This document shows positions 16,101-27,326 of a DNA stretch of 64,000 nt, one piece after another (the stretch's first letter is position 1; each line of letters begins with the position of its first letter). The stretch covers positions 68,853 through 132,852 of the forward strand of contig CAYNRU010000028.1 in NCBI GenBank assembly GCA_964399635.1, written 5' to 3'. The DNA comes from UBA4615 sp964399635. GTDB lineage: Bacteria; Pseudomonadota; Gammaproteobacteria; Burkholderiales; Burkholderiaceae_E. The notes under the pieces are model-generated. The model did not search any database and had not been told where the DNA came from. It saw nothing but the letters and a program-made list of their open reading frames with translations. The position numbers were made by a program, and so were the translations under genes.

Positions 16101-16568
16101 ATGCAGATCGAACACAACATGTGGGTGACCGTCCGGTACCGCCTGCATGACTCGCAGGGCGAGGCGCTGGAGGAGGGCGAACGGGAGTGGACCTACCTTC
16201 ACGGCGGCTACGGCGCCGTGTTCCCGAAGATCGAGGTCGCGCTGGCCGGGCGCTCGGTGGGCTACACGACCTCGCTGTATCTCGAGCCCGAGGACACCTT
16301 CGGGGACTATGACGCCGACCTGCTCAAGGTGGTGCCGCGCGACCTGTTCCCGCCGACCCTCGAGCCCGGCATGACCTTCGATGCCGTGCCCGGCGAGGCG
16401 CCCGACGGCGAACTCTACACCGTGACCGAATTCACCGACGAGGCGGTCGTGCTCGACGGCAACCACCCGCTTGCGGGCATGGCGCTGCGCTTCGACCTGG
16501 AGGTCGACGACCTGCGCGAGGCGACCGACGAGGAAGTCGAGGAAGAGCGGCGGCGCGCGCAGGCCTGA
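16101..16568 (+). CDS. SlyD-like FKBP-type peptidyl-prolyl isomerase, 155 aa
   Basis: FKBP domain interrupted by an insert-in-flap domain, as in SlyD: MQIEHNMWVTVRYRL, then YLHGGYGAVFPKIEVALAG and a hydrophobic-acidic flap segment, ending NHPLAGMALRFDLEV. It acts as a cytoplasmic prolyl isomerase and chaperone. The His/Cys-rich metal tail of E. coli SlyD is missing; the protein ends in an acidic-basic stretch. ATG 16101 is preferred because it gives the family N-terminus. Its promoter must lie within the divergent hydroxylase coding region. Confidence 0.92.
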   Translation: MQIEHNMWVTVRYRLHDSQGEALEEGEREWTYLHGGYGAVFPKIEVALAGRSVGYTTSLYLEPEDTFGDYDADLLKVVPRDLFPPTLEPGMTFDAVPGEAPDGELYTVTEFTDEAVVLDGNHPLAGMALRFDLEVDDLREATDEEVEEERRRAQA

Positions 16569-16591
16569 GCCTCGCGGCTGCGGCGCGCGCG

Positions 16592-17584
16592 TCAGCGCGG
16601 GGAGGCCCTGAGCTCGCGCGTGCCGACGACGAACCGGTCGGGATCGGCGGGGTCGTACCCGATCCGCACCCATGATGCGGTGAACGGGAACCCGAAGCAT
16701 TCCACGCGCGTGAAGTTCTCGGCGACGCGCCCATCGCGCCCGTGCAGCGGGCGATCGACCCGGAAGCGGTGCGTGTCGCCGTGCAGGAACAGCACCGGTC
16801 CGGGGAAGGCGCCGGCAAGGTCCTGCAGCCACCCGATGAACGCCCGGAAGCCTTCCTTGCGGGTGCTGCCGAACCCCGGATCGGCGTGCACGGCGAGCAC
16901 CAGCGCGTCGGCGCGCTCGCGCAGCGCCCGCGCGAGCCAGGCATCCAGCCAGGCGCGGTTGAGCGCCTGGCGTGTCTCGAACTCCTCCTCGCTGCCCGGG
17001 TATTCGCCCAGGCCGTTGTTGCTGCCGACCACGTGCAGCGCGGCGAAGTGGACCGCGCCGATCCGCCAGCGGACATTCTCCGGCGCCTGCGGCTGGCGCT
17101 CGATGCCGAGCGCCGCACGTGCCGCGCGCGGCGCGCGCCCGAGCGGCTCAGGCGTCGACCAGAAGCGCCTGCGCAGCGCGGCCAGGCGTTCGCGCGGATC
17201 GTACCCGCCGGCCCGCCAGCCGTGGCAGTCCGTCCACTCGTTGTCACCGGCCAGCAGCAGCAGCGGGTGCGCGCTGCGATCGAGCAGCGCGTGGCGCCGA
17301 GCGTACAGCGCGTCGCTGCAGGGCTCGGTGCTGCCCTTGATGTCACCGACGTGCAGCACGAAGTCGAGCGGCTCCTCGTCGATCCGCGCAAGCAGCGCCG
17401 CGAGGTCGTCTTCGCCCGCCTGGCTGTAGGGCAGGTCGCCGATCAGCGCGAACGCGAACGGCGCGGTGGCCGGTGACGTGCGGGCCCGGGCGCCGTCCGC
17501 GGTGGCGAGGGCGCCCGCCGCCGCGATACCGGCGCCCGCGCGCAGCAGCGCGCGGCGGCGCCCGGTTGCGCGCACAGGCGTCAT
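16592..17584 (-). CDS. Secreted metallophosphoesterase, 330 aa
   Basis: Calcineurin-like phosphoesterase: GDLPY, HVGDIKG, AGDNEWTD, LAVHADPGF and LFLHGDTHRF form the usual series of metal-binding blocks. The N-terminus RRRALLRAGAGIAAAGALA resembles a twin-arginine signal, so it is probably exported folded. ATG 17584 places that signal at the start. The substrate is unknown. It follows mutS on the same strand, 37 bases after its stop, and converges on the slyD-like gene with 23 bases between stops. Confidence 0.85.
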   Translation of the reverse strand: MTPVRATGRRRALLRAGAGIAAAGALATADGARARTSPATAPFAFALIGDLPYSQAGEDDLAALLARIDEEPLDFVLHVGDIKGSTEPCSDALYARRHALLDRSAHPLLLLAGDNEWTDCHGWRAGGYDPRERLAALRRRFWSTPEPLGRAPRAARAALGIERQPQAPENVRWRIGAVHFAALHVVGSNNGLGEYPGSEEEFETRQALNRAWLDAWLARALRERADALVLAVHADPGFGSTRKEGFRAFIGWLQDLAGAFPGPVLFLHGDTHRFRVDRPLHGRDGRVAENFTRVECFGFPFTASWVRIGYDPADPDRFVVGTRELRASPR

Positions 17585-17621
17585 GCGGCGGCTCGGCCGC
17601 GGGCCATCGGGCGGGAGCGCC

Positions 17622-20447
<2,826 letters not shown>

Positions 20448-20916
20448 GCCTGTCGCCCGTGTCCTGGTTGATGCGCCGTCGGCGCATCGGGTCATTCGTA
20501 CCGGCGGCGCCACCGAGGCGCGGCGCGGCGCAGCGCAGCGCGTGCCAGGGCCCGCTCGTGGCCCTGAGGCCTTCGATGCCCGGTGCCGAGTGCTCGGTCC
20601 GGCCCGCCCTGCGAGCGGCTCGGCCCGTCTCGCCGCCCCGTCGAGCGCCTCGGCCAGCCGGAGATCTTACCGAGTCTGCGCTGCGGCATTGTCGCGACGC
20701 CCCGCGGTGACGCGTATCGTGCTGTCCAAGGGGGCGCCCCGAGCGGGGGGCGGCGCATCCGCGGCGAGCCGCTGCGGCCGTGCCGCTACCTGGACTTCGG
20801 CTCGCTGGTGTCGCGCCACGCGCGGCACCGAGCTGCGGGTGAAGCGGCACTGAGACGGCTGGCCCGCCACCCGCGCCCGTGCGCCTCGAGTGCGCGCGGG
20901 CGGGCCGGACGCGGGC
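20448..20916. other. Intergenic stretch between pdxA-like gene and mutS, no gene seen
   Basis: About 470 bases with open frames on both strands, but their translations are Arg/Ala/Gly-rich, with no recognisable motif and no good ribosome-binding sites. I treat them as GC artefacts. The mutS promoter should lie near 20450-20520. Nothing else is identified. Confidence 0.6.
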
Positions 20917-21927
20917 TCAGACGCCGCGTCGCGCGCTCGCCATCCGGCAGGCCAGCGCGAATGCGTTGGCCATCGCGCCGGTGTTGGCGATGCCCCGGCC
21001 CGCGATGTCGTACGCGGTGCCGTGGGCTGGCGTCGCGATCGGCATCGGCAGCCCGCCTGGCACCGTGACGCCCCGCTCGAAGCCCATGAGCTTCATCGCG
21101 ATCTGGCCCTGGTCGTGGTACATGGTCAGCACGCCGTCATAGCCGCTGCCGTCCTTGCGGATCGCGCGCACGAACGCGGTGTCGGCCGGGAACGGTCCGT
21201 CGGCCGCGAAGCCGCGCGAGCGCGCGAGCTCCACGCCGGGGCCGATCACGTCGATCTCCTCGCGTCCGAAGGCGCCGTTGTCGCCGTTGTGCGGGTTGAG
21301 CCCGCACACCGCCACCCGCGGCTCGGCCTTGCCTGCCGCGCGCAGGCCCGACATCAGCAGCTGCACGCCCTGTGCGACCCTCTCGACGGTGATCAGCGCG
21401 CTCACGTCCTTGAGCGGCACGTGGGAGGTCACGCGCGAGGTCCACAGGTCCTCGAGCACGTTGAACTCGACGCAGGGTCCGTGGAAGTCGAGCACCTCGC
21501 AGAAGAAGTGCAGCTCGTCGGGATGGGCCATGCCGCCGGCACGCAGTGCGGCCTTGTTGAGCGGCGCGAAGCAGATGGCGTCGGCCGCGCCGCCGCGACA
21601 CAGCTCGAGCGCGGTGCGCAGGCCCTCGAGCATGTAGCGGCCGTTGCGCGCGCCGGCTACGCCGCGCTCGAAGCCGCCCTCGGCCGCGCCCGGCCAGTCG
21701 ACCAGCATCGGCACGTCGAGGTCGCGGCCGCGGGCGGTGGCGGCGTCGCCGACCGTGAACGCGAAGGGGCGGCCGGTGACCGATACCGCGTCCTCGAGCA
21801 CCGGACGGCCGGTGATCACCAGCAGGTTGGCGCGGGCGGCGGTGTCGGGCTGCCCGAGGAGCCGGGCGCTCAGCTCGGGGCCGATGCCGGCCGGGTCGCC
21901 GGTGAACAGCGCGATCGTGGGTTTCAT
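20917..21927 (-). CDS. PdxA-family NAD-dependent dehydrogenase, 336 aa
   Basis: Belongs to the 4-hydroxythreonine-4-phosphate dehydrogenase family: GDPAGIGPEL near the start and the metal/phosphate motifs MYHDQGQIAMK and ATPAHGTAYDIAG near the end. Biosynthetic pdxA usually sits with surA and ksgA. Here it is 44 bases downstream of a GntR regulator and next to an amidohydrolase and a beta-hydroxyacid dehydrogenase. It is therefore more likely a catabolic paralogue (compare PdxA2 or the diol dehydrogenase TphB). The substrate is not identifiable from sequence. Confidence 0.87.
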   Translation of the reverse strand: MKPTIALFTGDPAGIGPELSARLLGQPDTAARANLLVITGRPVLEDAVSVTGRPFAFTVGDAATARGRDLDVPMLVDWPGAAEGGFERGVAGARNGRYMLEGLRTALELCRGGAADAICFAPLNKAALRAGGMAHPDELHFFCEVLDFHGPCVEFNVLEDLWTSRVTSHVPLKDVSALITVERVAQGVQLLMSGLRAAGKAEPRVAVCGLNPHNGDNGAFGREEIDVIGPGVELARSRGFAADGPFPADTAFVRAIRKDGSGYDGVLTMYHDQGQIAMKLMGFERGVTVPGGLPMPIATPAHGTAYDIAGRGIANTGAMANAFALACRMASARRGV

Positions 21928-21971
21928 GGGAGGGGCTCCGGGTGGTCGGGTCGGTCGGGGCGGGCCAGGCG

Positions 21972-22673
21972 TCAGAGGCCGGCGTCGGGCGCGGTGACCG
22001 ACGACGACACCCGTGGCCAGGAGTTGTCCATGTGGGCCTGCAGCAGCGTGGCGAGCCGGTCGCCGTCGCGCGCGGCGAGCGCGGCGACGAAGCCCTCGTG
22101 CTCGGCCATCGCGTCCGCCCAGTTCTGCGGCGAATGGTTGCCGATGTAGCGGATGCGGCGCATCCGCAGCCGCAGCATGCCGTGCAGCATCGACAGCGTG
22201 GTGCTGTGGGCGGCCCGCACGATGTCGTCGTGCACCTGCTGGTTCAGCACGAAGTACTCGGGCCGCTCGCGGCGCTCGAAGTGCTCGCGCATGCGCCGGT
22301 GCAGCGCCATGATGGCCGCGATCTCGTCGTCGGACGCGGCCTGCGCGGCGAGCCGCCCGGCGTGTGCCTCGAGCAGGCCGGTGAGGGCGAGCATGTCCCG
22401 CGCGTCCTGCGCGGTCACGACCTTCACCGACGCGCCGCGGCCGGGCTGCAGGTCGACCAGCCCCTCGGTGGCCAGCACCTTCAGCGCCTCGCGCAGCGGC
22501 GTGCGCGAGATGCCCAGCGAGCGGGCGAGGTCGAGCTCCGGGATCAGCGCACCGGGCGCGAGCCGCCCCTCGACGATCAGGTCGCGCAGGCGGGCCGTGA
22601 CCTCGTCGTGCAGGGACGGCCGCGCGATCGGCGTGTCCTGGAAGGCGGCTGCGGCTTGACGGGACGCGGGCAT
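21972..22673 (-). CDS. GntR-family (FadR/FCD subfamily) transcriptional regulator, 233 aa
   Basis: N-terminal winged helix with IPELDLARSLGISRTPLREA and EGLVDLQPGRGASV, then an all-alpha FCD ligand domain with the metal-type residues in LNQQVHDDIVRAAHS and MAEHEGFVAAL. ATG 22673 fits the family N-terminus. Divergent from the amidohydrolase gene, it probably represses that operon and itself through the TGTAATTACA palindrome between them. The ligand is presumably a carboxylic or sugar acid from the pathway. Confidence 0.9.
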   Translation of the reverse strand: MPASRQAAAAFQDTPIARPSLHDEVTARLRDLIVEGRLAPGALIPELDLARSLGISRTPLREALKVLATEGLVDLQPGRGASVKVVTAQDARDMLALTGLLEAHAGRLAAQAASDDEIAAIMALHRRMREHFERRERPEYFVLNQQVHDDIVRAAHSTTLSMLHGMLRLRMRRIRYIGNHSPQNWADAMAEHEGFVAALAARDGDRLATLLQAHMDNSWPRVSSSVTAPDAGL

Positions 22674-22690
22674 TGGCAATACTGTAACTC

Positions 22691-22700
22691 TGTAATTACA
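22691..22700. promoter_or_regulatory. TGTAATTACA palindrome, putative GntR operator
   Basis: Perfect 10-bp palindrome in a short AT-rich patch between the divergent regulator and amidohydrolase genes. A partial copy (TGTAAC at 22683-22688) lies 8 bases to the left. FadR/FCD regulators typically bind TnGTnnnACnA-like palindromes, which this resembles. It also overlaps the likely promoters. Confidence 0.6.
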
Positions 22701-22780
22701 CAAACGGAAGTTCGGAGCCTGATCCCCCGACGCACCGCGCCGGGTGGGCCCGGGCACCGGGCGCACGCACGAGGAGATCG

Positions 22781-23716
22781 ATGGACGCGGCCTTCCCGAT
22801 CGTCGACGCACACCAGCACTTCTGGGATCCGTCGGCCAATTACCACCCCTGGCTGCGGGACGAGCCGCCCATCCCGTTTCGTTACGGCGACTACGGCGCG
22901 ATCCGTCGCCGCTACCTGCCCGCCGACTACCTCGCCGATGCCGCCGGCTTCGAGATCGCCGGCACGGTGTACGTCGAGACCGAGTGGGACCCGTCCGACC
23001 CGCTCGGCGAGACGCGCTGGGTACAGGCGCTGCGCCGCGAGACCGGCCTGCCGACGGTGGCCGTCGCCCAGGCCTGGCTGGACCGCCCCGACTGCGCGTC
23101 GGTGCTGCAGGCGCAGGCCGGCTTCGACTTCGTGCGCGGCGTGCGGCACAAGCCCCGGGCCAACCGCAGCGCAGGCGATGGCGCGCCCGGCGGCACCACC
23201 GATCCGGCCTGGCGCGCCGGCTTCGCGCGGCTCGCGCCGCTCGGGCTGCGCCTGGACCTTCAGACGCCCTGGTGGCACTTCGGCGAGGCGGCGCGGCTCG
23301 CGGCCGACTTTCCCGAGACGTCCATCATCGTCAACCACGCGGGCTTGCCTGCCGACCGCGGCGATGCGGCGATGCAGGCCTGGCGCCGCGCCTGCACGAC
23401 GCTGGCCGCGCAGCCCAACGTGGCGATGAAGCTCTCCGGCATCGGCCTGCGCGGCCGGCCCTGGACTGTCGCCGACAACCGTCCGGTGGTCGAGGCGCTG
23501 CTCGAGGCCTTCGGCGTCGAGCGCTGCATGGTCGCGAGCAACTTCCCGGTCGATTCGCTGTGCGCGGACTTCGGCACCATCCTCGGCGGCTTCCGGGAGA
23601 TCGCCGTCGCCCTGGGCCTCGACGCCGCCGCGCAGCGCGCCCTGTTCCACGACAACGCCGACCGGATCTACGACATGCGGCTCACCGCATCGCCCCGGCG
23701 CGCGGGCGCACGATGA
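22781..23716 (+). CDS. Amidohydrolase-2 family lactonase/hydrolase, 311 aa
   Basis: TIM-barrel metal-dependent hydrolase of the PF04909 type: VDAHQHFWDP near the start gives the HxH metal motif, NHAGLPAD is in the middle, and ASNFPVDS carries the late acidic residue. Relatives include sugar-acid lactonases (L-fucono-, L-rhamnono-lactonase) and 2-pyrone-4,6-dicarboxylate hydrolase. GAGGAG precedes the ATG by about 6 bases. The stop overlaps the next start (ATGA), so both genes form one operon, probably for breakdown of a sugar acid or aromatic-derived acid. Confidence 0.87.
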   Translation: MDAAFPIVDAHQHFWDPSANYHPWLRDEPPIPFRYGDYGAIRRRYLPADYLADAAGFEIAGTVYVETEWDPSDPLGETRWVQALRRETGLPTVAVAQAWLDRPDCASVLQAQAGFDFVRGVRHKPRANRSAGDGAPGGTTDPAWRAGFARLAPLGLRLDLQTPWWHFGEAARLAADFPETSIIVNHAGLPADRGDAAMQAWRRACTTLAAQPNVAMKLSGIGLRGRPWTVADNRPVVEALLEAFGVERCMVASNFPVDSLCADFGTILGGFREIAVALGLDAAAQRALFHDNADRIYDMRLTASPRRAGAR

Positions 23717-24606
23717 GCGGGTCCGCGATGCAGGCCCGGCCGCGGATCGGCTACGTGGGCCTCGGACTGATGGGCGGCCCGATGGCGGCCCGCCTGGTGG
23801 CGCGCGGCTACCCGGTGCGTGCCTTCGACATCCTCGATGCACGGCTGCAGGCCGCGGTCGGGGCCGGTGCGCGGGCCGCGACGTCCCCGGCGGATGCGGC
23901 GCGCGACGCCGATCTCGTGCTCCTCAACCTGCCCACCACCGACGCGGTCGAGCAGGCGGTGTTCGGCCCCGACGGCGTCGCGGGCGTGCTGCGCGCCGAC
24001 GCCCGCATCGTCGACTTCTCGACGGTGGAGGTCGAGCGCGGGCGCGGCTTCGCAGCGCGTCTGCGCGCGCAGGCGGGCGCAGGCTGGGTCGACGCGCCGG
24101 TGTCGGGCGGCCCGCCCGCGGTGGTCGCGGGCACCCTGACGGTGATGGTCGGTGGCGCCGACGGCGACGTCGCCGCCGCCTCGGTGCTGTGGCCCGACAT
24201 CGCCGCGCGGGTCACGCACATGGGCCCGAGCGGCAGCGGGCTGGCCGCCAAGATGATCAACCAGCTGATCGTGGGCTGTACGCATGCGGTGCTCGCCGAG
24301 GCCGCGGTGATGGCGGAGGCGGCGGGCATCGATGCCGTGAAGCTGCCCGAGTGCCTGCAGGGCGGCCATGCCGACGGCACGCTGCTGCAGCGCCTGTACC
24401 CGCGGATGGTCGCGCGCGACTTCGCGCCGCAAGGCTATGCGCGCCAGCTCCTCAAGGACCTCGAACTGGTCAGCGAGTTCGCGGGCGCGCTGAAGGCGCC
24501 CGCGCCGATGGCCGGCCAGGCGCTGTCGCTCTACCGGATGCTGATCCGCCAGGGCCACGCCGAGCTGGACACCTCGGCGCTGCTCAAGCTCTACGAGCCG
24601 CGCTGA
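23713..24606 (+). CDS. NAD(P)-dependent beta-hydroxyacid dehydrogenase (3-hydroxyisobutyrate dehydrogenase family), 297 aa
   Basis: The nucleotide-binding start IGYVGLGLMGGPMAARL, the substrate loop WVDAPVSGGPPAV, the catalytic Lys region SGLAAKMINQLI and the later GYARQLLKDLELV give the complete family pattern. It oxidises a 3-hydroxy acid such as tartronate, 3-hydroxyisobutyrate or glucarate products; the specific substrate is open. Coupled by ATGA overlap to the amidohydrolase, under the GntR regulator. Confidence 0.92.
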   Translation: MSGSAMQARPRIGYVGLGLMGGPMAARLVARGYPVRAFDILDARLQAAVGAGARAATSPADAARDADLVLLNLPTTDAVEQAVFGPDGVAGVLRADARIVDFSTVEVERGRGFAARLRAQAGAGWVDAPVSGGPPAVVAGTLTVMVGGADGDVAAASVLWPDIAARVTHMGPSGSGLAAKMINQLIVGCTHAVLAEAAVMAEAAGIDAVKLPECLQGGHADGTLLQRLYPRMVARDFAPQGYARQLLKDLELVSEFAGALKAPAPMAGQALSLYRMLIRQGHAELDTSALLKLYEPR

Positions 24607-24708
24607 GCCTCCCGGGCCCCCCGCGAGCGCGGTGACCTGCCTGTCGGCGATCACCTGCGTGCACAGGCTGAGCTCCCGGATCCCGGGGATGGCCGTCGGG
24701 CCCTGAGC

Positions 24709-25623
24709 TCAGCGGGCGGGGGTCGCGCGCCAGGGCAGGGCGGTGCCGTCCACGTCCACCTGGCCCTCGATCCGGCCGCCCTGCGCGCGCCCCTCGAAGC
24801 GCGCGATGCGCCCCCGGGCGATCGGCACACCGAACGAGACCGCGTCGCCGCGCAGCACGACGTCCTCGAGCGGCACCTCGCGCCGGCCCACCGTGGCCAT
24901 GCCGTCGAGCTTCTGCCACTGCTGGCGCAGCGCGAGCGCCAGCGGCTGCGCCGCGACCTGGGGCGGCACCTCGGCGACCCATGGCCCACCCACCTGAGCG
25001 GGGATGCGGTACAGGTAGATGGTCGCGCTCGGCACGCCGGTCGCGTGCTTCTTCTCGGGCTGGTCGAAGCGCTTCCACGACTCGGGCAACCAGCCCGCGA
25101 TCGGGTAGTCGTGAGTCAGCACGCGGGCGCCGGGCCGCAGCTCGCGGCGCAGCTTGTCGCCCAGCACGTTGACCGTGTCGGGCAGCAGGTACAGCGTGAC
25201 CACGGTGGCGTCGGACACGTCGGTCTCGAACAGGTCCTGGCGGCGAAAGCGTGCCCGGTCGGCGATGCCTTCGCGGCGCGCCGCCTCGATCGACAGCGCC
25301 ACCAGGTCTTCCTGGATCTCTATGCCGAGCCCGCGCGCGCCGCGCAGCTTGACCGCGGTCAGCACGATCCGCCCGTCGCCCGATCCCATGTCGATCAGCG
25401 TGTCGCCGGGCCCCACGCCCGCCATCTCCAGCATCTCGGACACGACGCCGTCCGGCGAGGGCACGTAGGGCGCGGTCTTGAGGGGCGGGCGCTCGATATC
25501 GCCGGAAAAGCCCGGCCGGGCCGGTCCCGGCTGGGCCTGCGCGGCGCGCGGCAGCGCGGCGGCGGCTGCGCCCGCGGGCAGCGCCGCGAGGGCGCGCAGG
25601 ATGCTTCGGCGGGTCTCGGGCAC
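24709..25623 (-). CDS. Exported SAM-dependent methyltransferase-like protein, about 304 aa
   Basis: The N-terminus TRRSILRALAALPAGAAAAAL looks like a twin-arginine or Sec signal, unusual for a methyltransferase. Then come TLIDMGSGDGRIVLTA (SAM motif I), LGIEIQEDLVALS and a C-terminal region of about 110 residues that reads as beta-rich. GTG 25623 is chosen because it puts the signal at the N-terminus; the open frame continues upstream without a better start. Proteins of this type are annotated widely in Burkholderiales without assigned substrate. It stands alone between operons. Confidence 0.75.
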   Translation of the reverse strand: MPETRRSILRALAALPAGAAAAALPRAAQAQPGPARPGFSGDIERPPLKTAPYVPSPDGVVSEMLEMAGVGPGDTLIDMGSGDGRIVLTAVKLRGARGLGIEIQEDLVALSIEAARREGIADRARFRRQDLFETDVSDATVVTLYLLPDTVNVLGDKLRRELRPGARVLTHDYPIAGWLPESWKRFDQPEKKHATGVPSATIYLYRIPAQVGGPWVAEVPPQVAAQPLALALRQQWQKLDGMATVGRREVPLEDVVLRGDAVSFGVPIARGRIARFEGRAQGGRIEGQVDVDGTALPWRATPAR

Positions 25624-25766
25624 GGCGGCGTCCGGTTGGGCACGGGATGGATCGGGATTGTCACACGGGGGCGGCTCGACGGGGCGCGGCCTCGCCGCCC
25701 CGCCGCGGCCAGGATCCGGCACCCCCGCTTTGGCGCGCCGCAGCGGGTCGCTTACGATGCGTGCCC

Positions 25767-26807
25767 ATGCCCGCGATCACCCATGCCGCCGGCACCCCTG
25801 AGTCCCCGCTGCGCGCCCGCGCGCTGGTGGTTCTGCTCGGCATGTGCTGGGGCCTGAACTGGGTCGCCGTGAAGATTGCGCTCGAGGAGGTGAGGCCGTG
25901 GAGCCTGCGCTGCCTGGGCATGGGCCTGGGCACCGTGACGCTGTTCGCCTGGGCCGCCTGGCGCGGGCGCAGCCTGCGGATCGCGTCCGGACGGGCGCGC
26001 CGGCAGCTCGCGATCGCGGGCGTGCTCAACATCGCCGCCTTCGGCGTGTTCACGGCGCTCGCCCAGCTCGCCGGCTCGACCTCGCGGGTGACCATCGTCA
26101 CCTACACCATGCCGATCTGGTCGGTGCTGCTCGCACGGATCGTGCTCGGCGAGCGGCTCGACCGCTGGCGGGTCGCCGCGGTGGCGCTGGCCGCGACGGG
26201 GCTGGCGGTGCTCATCGCGCCGCTGCTGCCGGCGGGCCTGACCGCCGGGCTGGGCTGGGCGCTGCTCGCCGCGCTCACCTGGGCGGCGGGCACGGTCTAT
26301 CTCAAGGCGGCGCGCATCGAGGGCGACCCGATCGCGCTGGCGGCCTGGCAGATCGCGGCCGGCGCGCTGGCGGTCGTGGTCGGCGCCGCGGTCTTCGAGG
26401 GCCTGCCGCGCGGCTGGCCGCAGCACACCTCGACCTGGCTCGCGGTCGTCTACCACGTGCTGCTGGGCATCGCGCTGCCTTACCTGCTGTGGTTCGGCAT
26501 CGTCGGGCGCATGCCGGCCGCCACCGCGGCGCTCGGCACGCTGCTCGTGCCGGTGGTCGCCGTGCTCGGTGCGATCGCGCTGCTCGGCGAGCGGCCGACC
26601 GCGGCCGATGGCGTCGGGTTCGCGCTGATCTTCGCCGCCGCCGCCGCCGTGCTGCTCGGGCCACCAGCCCCGCTGGCCCGCCCGGCGACCGCCCCGCCGG
26701 CCACCGCGCCGACCGCGCCGACCGCGCCGACCGCGACGGCGCCGACCGATCCCTCGCCCGCGGCCGCTCCGCCGCGCCCGCCCGACCCACCCGGAGATGC
26801 CCGATGA
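25767..26807 (+). CDS. EamA/DMT-family transporter, 346 aa
   Basis: Inner-membrane drug/metabolite-type permease with ten predicted membrane helices in two EamA repeats. GMCWGLNWVAVKIAL opens the first repeat, and LVPVVAVLGAIALLGERPTA is the typical end of the second. The substrate is unknown. After the last helix there is a low-complexity tail of about 45 residues rich in Ala, Pro and Thr, encoded by short tandem repeats. The stop overlaps the acetyltransferase start (ATGA). Confidence 0.9.
   Translation: MPAITHAAGTPESPLRARALVVLLGMCWGLNWVAVKIALEEVRPWSLRCLGMGLGTVTLFAWAAWRGRSLRIASGRARRQLAIAGVLNIAAFGVFTALAQLAGSTSRVTIVTYTMPIWSVLLARIVLGERLDRWRVAAVALAATGLAVLIAPLLPAGLTAGLGWALLAALTWAAGTVYLKAARIEGDPIALAAWQIAAGALAVVVGAAVFEGLPRGWPQHTSTWLAVVYHVLLGIALPYLLWFGIVGRMPAATAALGTLLVPVVAVLGAIALLGERPTAADGVGFALIFAAAAAVLLGPPAPLARPATAPPATAPTAPTAPTATAPTDPSPAAAPPRPPDPPGDAR
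26702..26746 (+). repeat. 9-bp tandem repeat (CCGACCGCG) in the EamA tail
   Basis: Imperfect tandem copies of a 9-base unit encode the Ala-Pro-Thr repeats of the EamA C-terminus. Such tracts can change length by replication slippage, always in frame because the unit is 9 bases. Confidence 0.75.
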
Positions 26808-27292
26808 CCGACGCCACCCCCGATCGCCCCGCGCCCGCCCGCCCCGCCGCGCCGCTGCTGCGCCCCGTGTCCACAGTCGACCACGCCGCATGGCTGCCGC
26901 TGTGGCGCGGCTACCAGGCCTTCTACCAGGTCGACATTCCGGAGGCGACCACCGCGGTCACCTGGCGGCGGCTTCTGGACCCGGCCGAGCCGATGCACGC
27001 CGTGCTCGCCTGGCAGGGCGACCGCGCGGTCGGGCTGGTGCACTGGATCTACCACCGCGCCTGCTGGAGCGTGGGCGACTACTGTTACCTCAACGACCTC
27101 TTCGCCGAGCCGGACGTGCGCGGCACCGGGGTCGGGCGCGCGCTGATCGAGCACGTGTACGGCGAGGCGCAGGCCGCGGGATGCTCGCGGGTCTACTGGC
27201 TGACCCACGAGACCAACGAGGTCGCGATGCGCCTCTACGACCGCGTCGCGCAGCGGTCGGGCTTCCTGCAGTACCGCAAGGCGCTCGGCTGA
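26804..27292 (+). CDS. GNAT-family N-acetyltransferase, 162 aa
   Basis: Single GNAT domain: the acetyl-CoA loop is RGTGVGRALIEHV, preceded by the beta-4 strand CYLNDLFAEPDV and followed by VYWLTHETNEVAMRLYDRV. The target is unknown. Translationally coupled to the EamA permease gene by ATGA, so the permease and acetyltransferase may handle the same small molecule. Confidence 0.9.
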   Translation: MTDATPDRPAPARPAAPLLRPVSTVDHAAWLPLWRGYQAFYQVDIPEATTAVTWRRLLDPAEPMHAVLAWQGDRAVGLVHWIYHRACWSVGDYCYLNDLFAEPDVRGTGVGRALIEHVYGEAQAAGCSRVYWLTHETNEVAMRLYDRVAQRSGFLQYRKALG

Positions 27293-27301
27293 GCCGGCGC
27301 A

Positions 27302-27322
27302 CCGCCCGCCGGGGGCGGGCGG
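27302..27322. terminator. GC hairpin between convergent GNAT and suhB genes
   Basis: Perfect 9-bp stem CCGCCCGCC/GGCGGGCGG with a 3-base loop, in the 34-base gap between the two stop codons. No T-run on either side; probably a bidirectional weak terminator. Confidence 0.5.
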
Positions 27323-27326
27323 GACG

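Noticed and set aside
14246..16150. 634-residue plus-strand frame opposite the hydroxylase
   Set aside because: Shadow of the JmjC protein and its neighbour, which have clear motifs on the minus strand.
20583..21068. Plus-strand ORF in the mutS-pdxA gap
   Set aside because: Arg/Ala-rich, no ribosome-binding site, overlaps the end of the pdxA-like gene on the other strand.
20917..21927. Calling this gene the biosynthetic pdxA
   Set aside because: Family membership is clear but the neighbours are a GntR regulator and catabolic enzymes, not surA/ksgA, so the vitamin B6 role is not supported.
26702..26746. CRISPR-like repeat array
   Set aside because: Units are 9 bases, adjacent and coding (Ala-Pro-Thr tail of the EamA permease); no spacers. 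No CRISPR array or cas gene was seen in the window.
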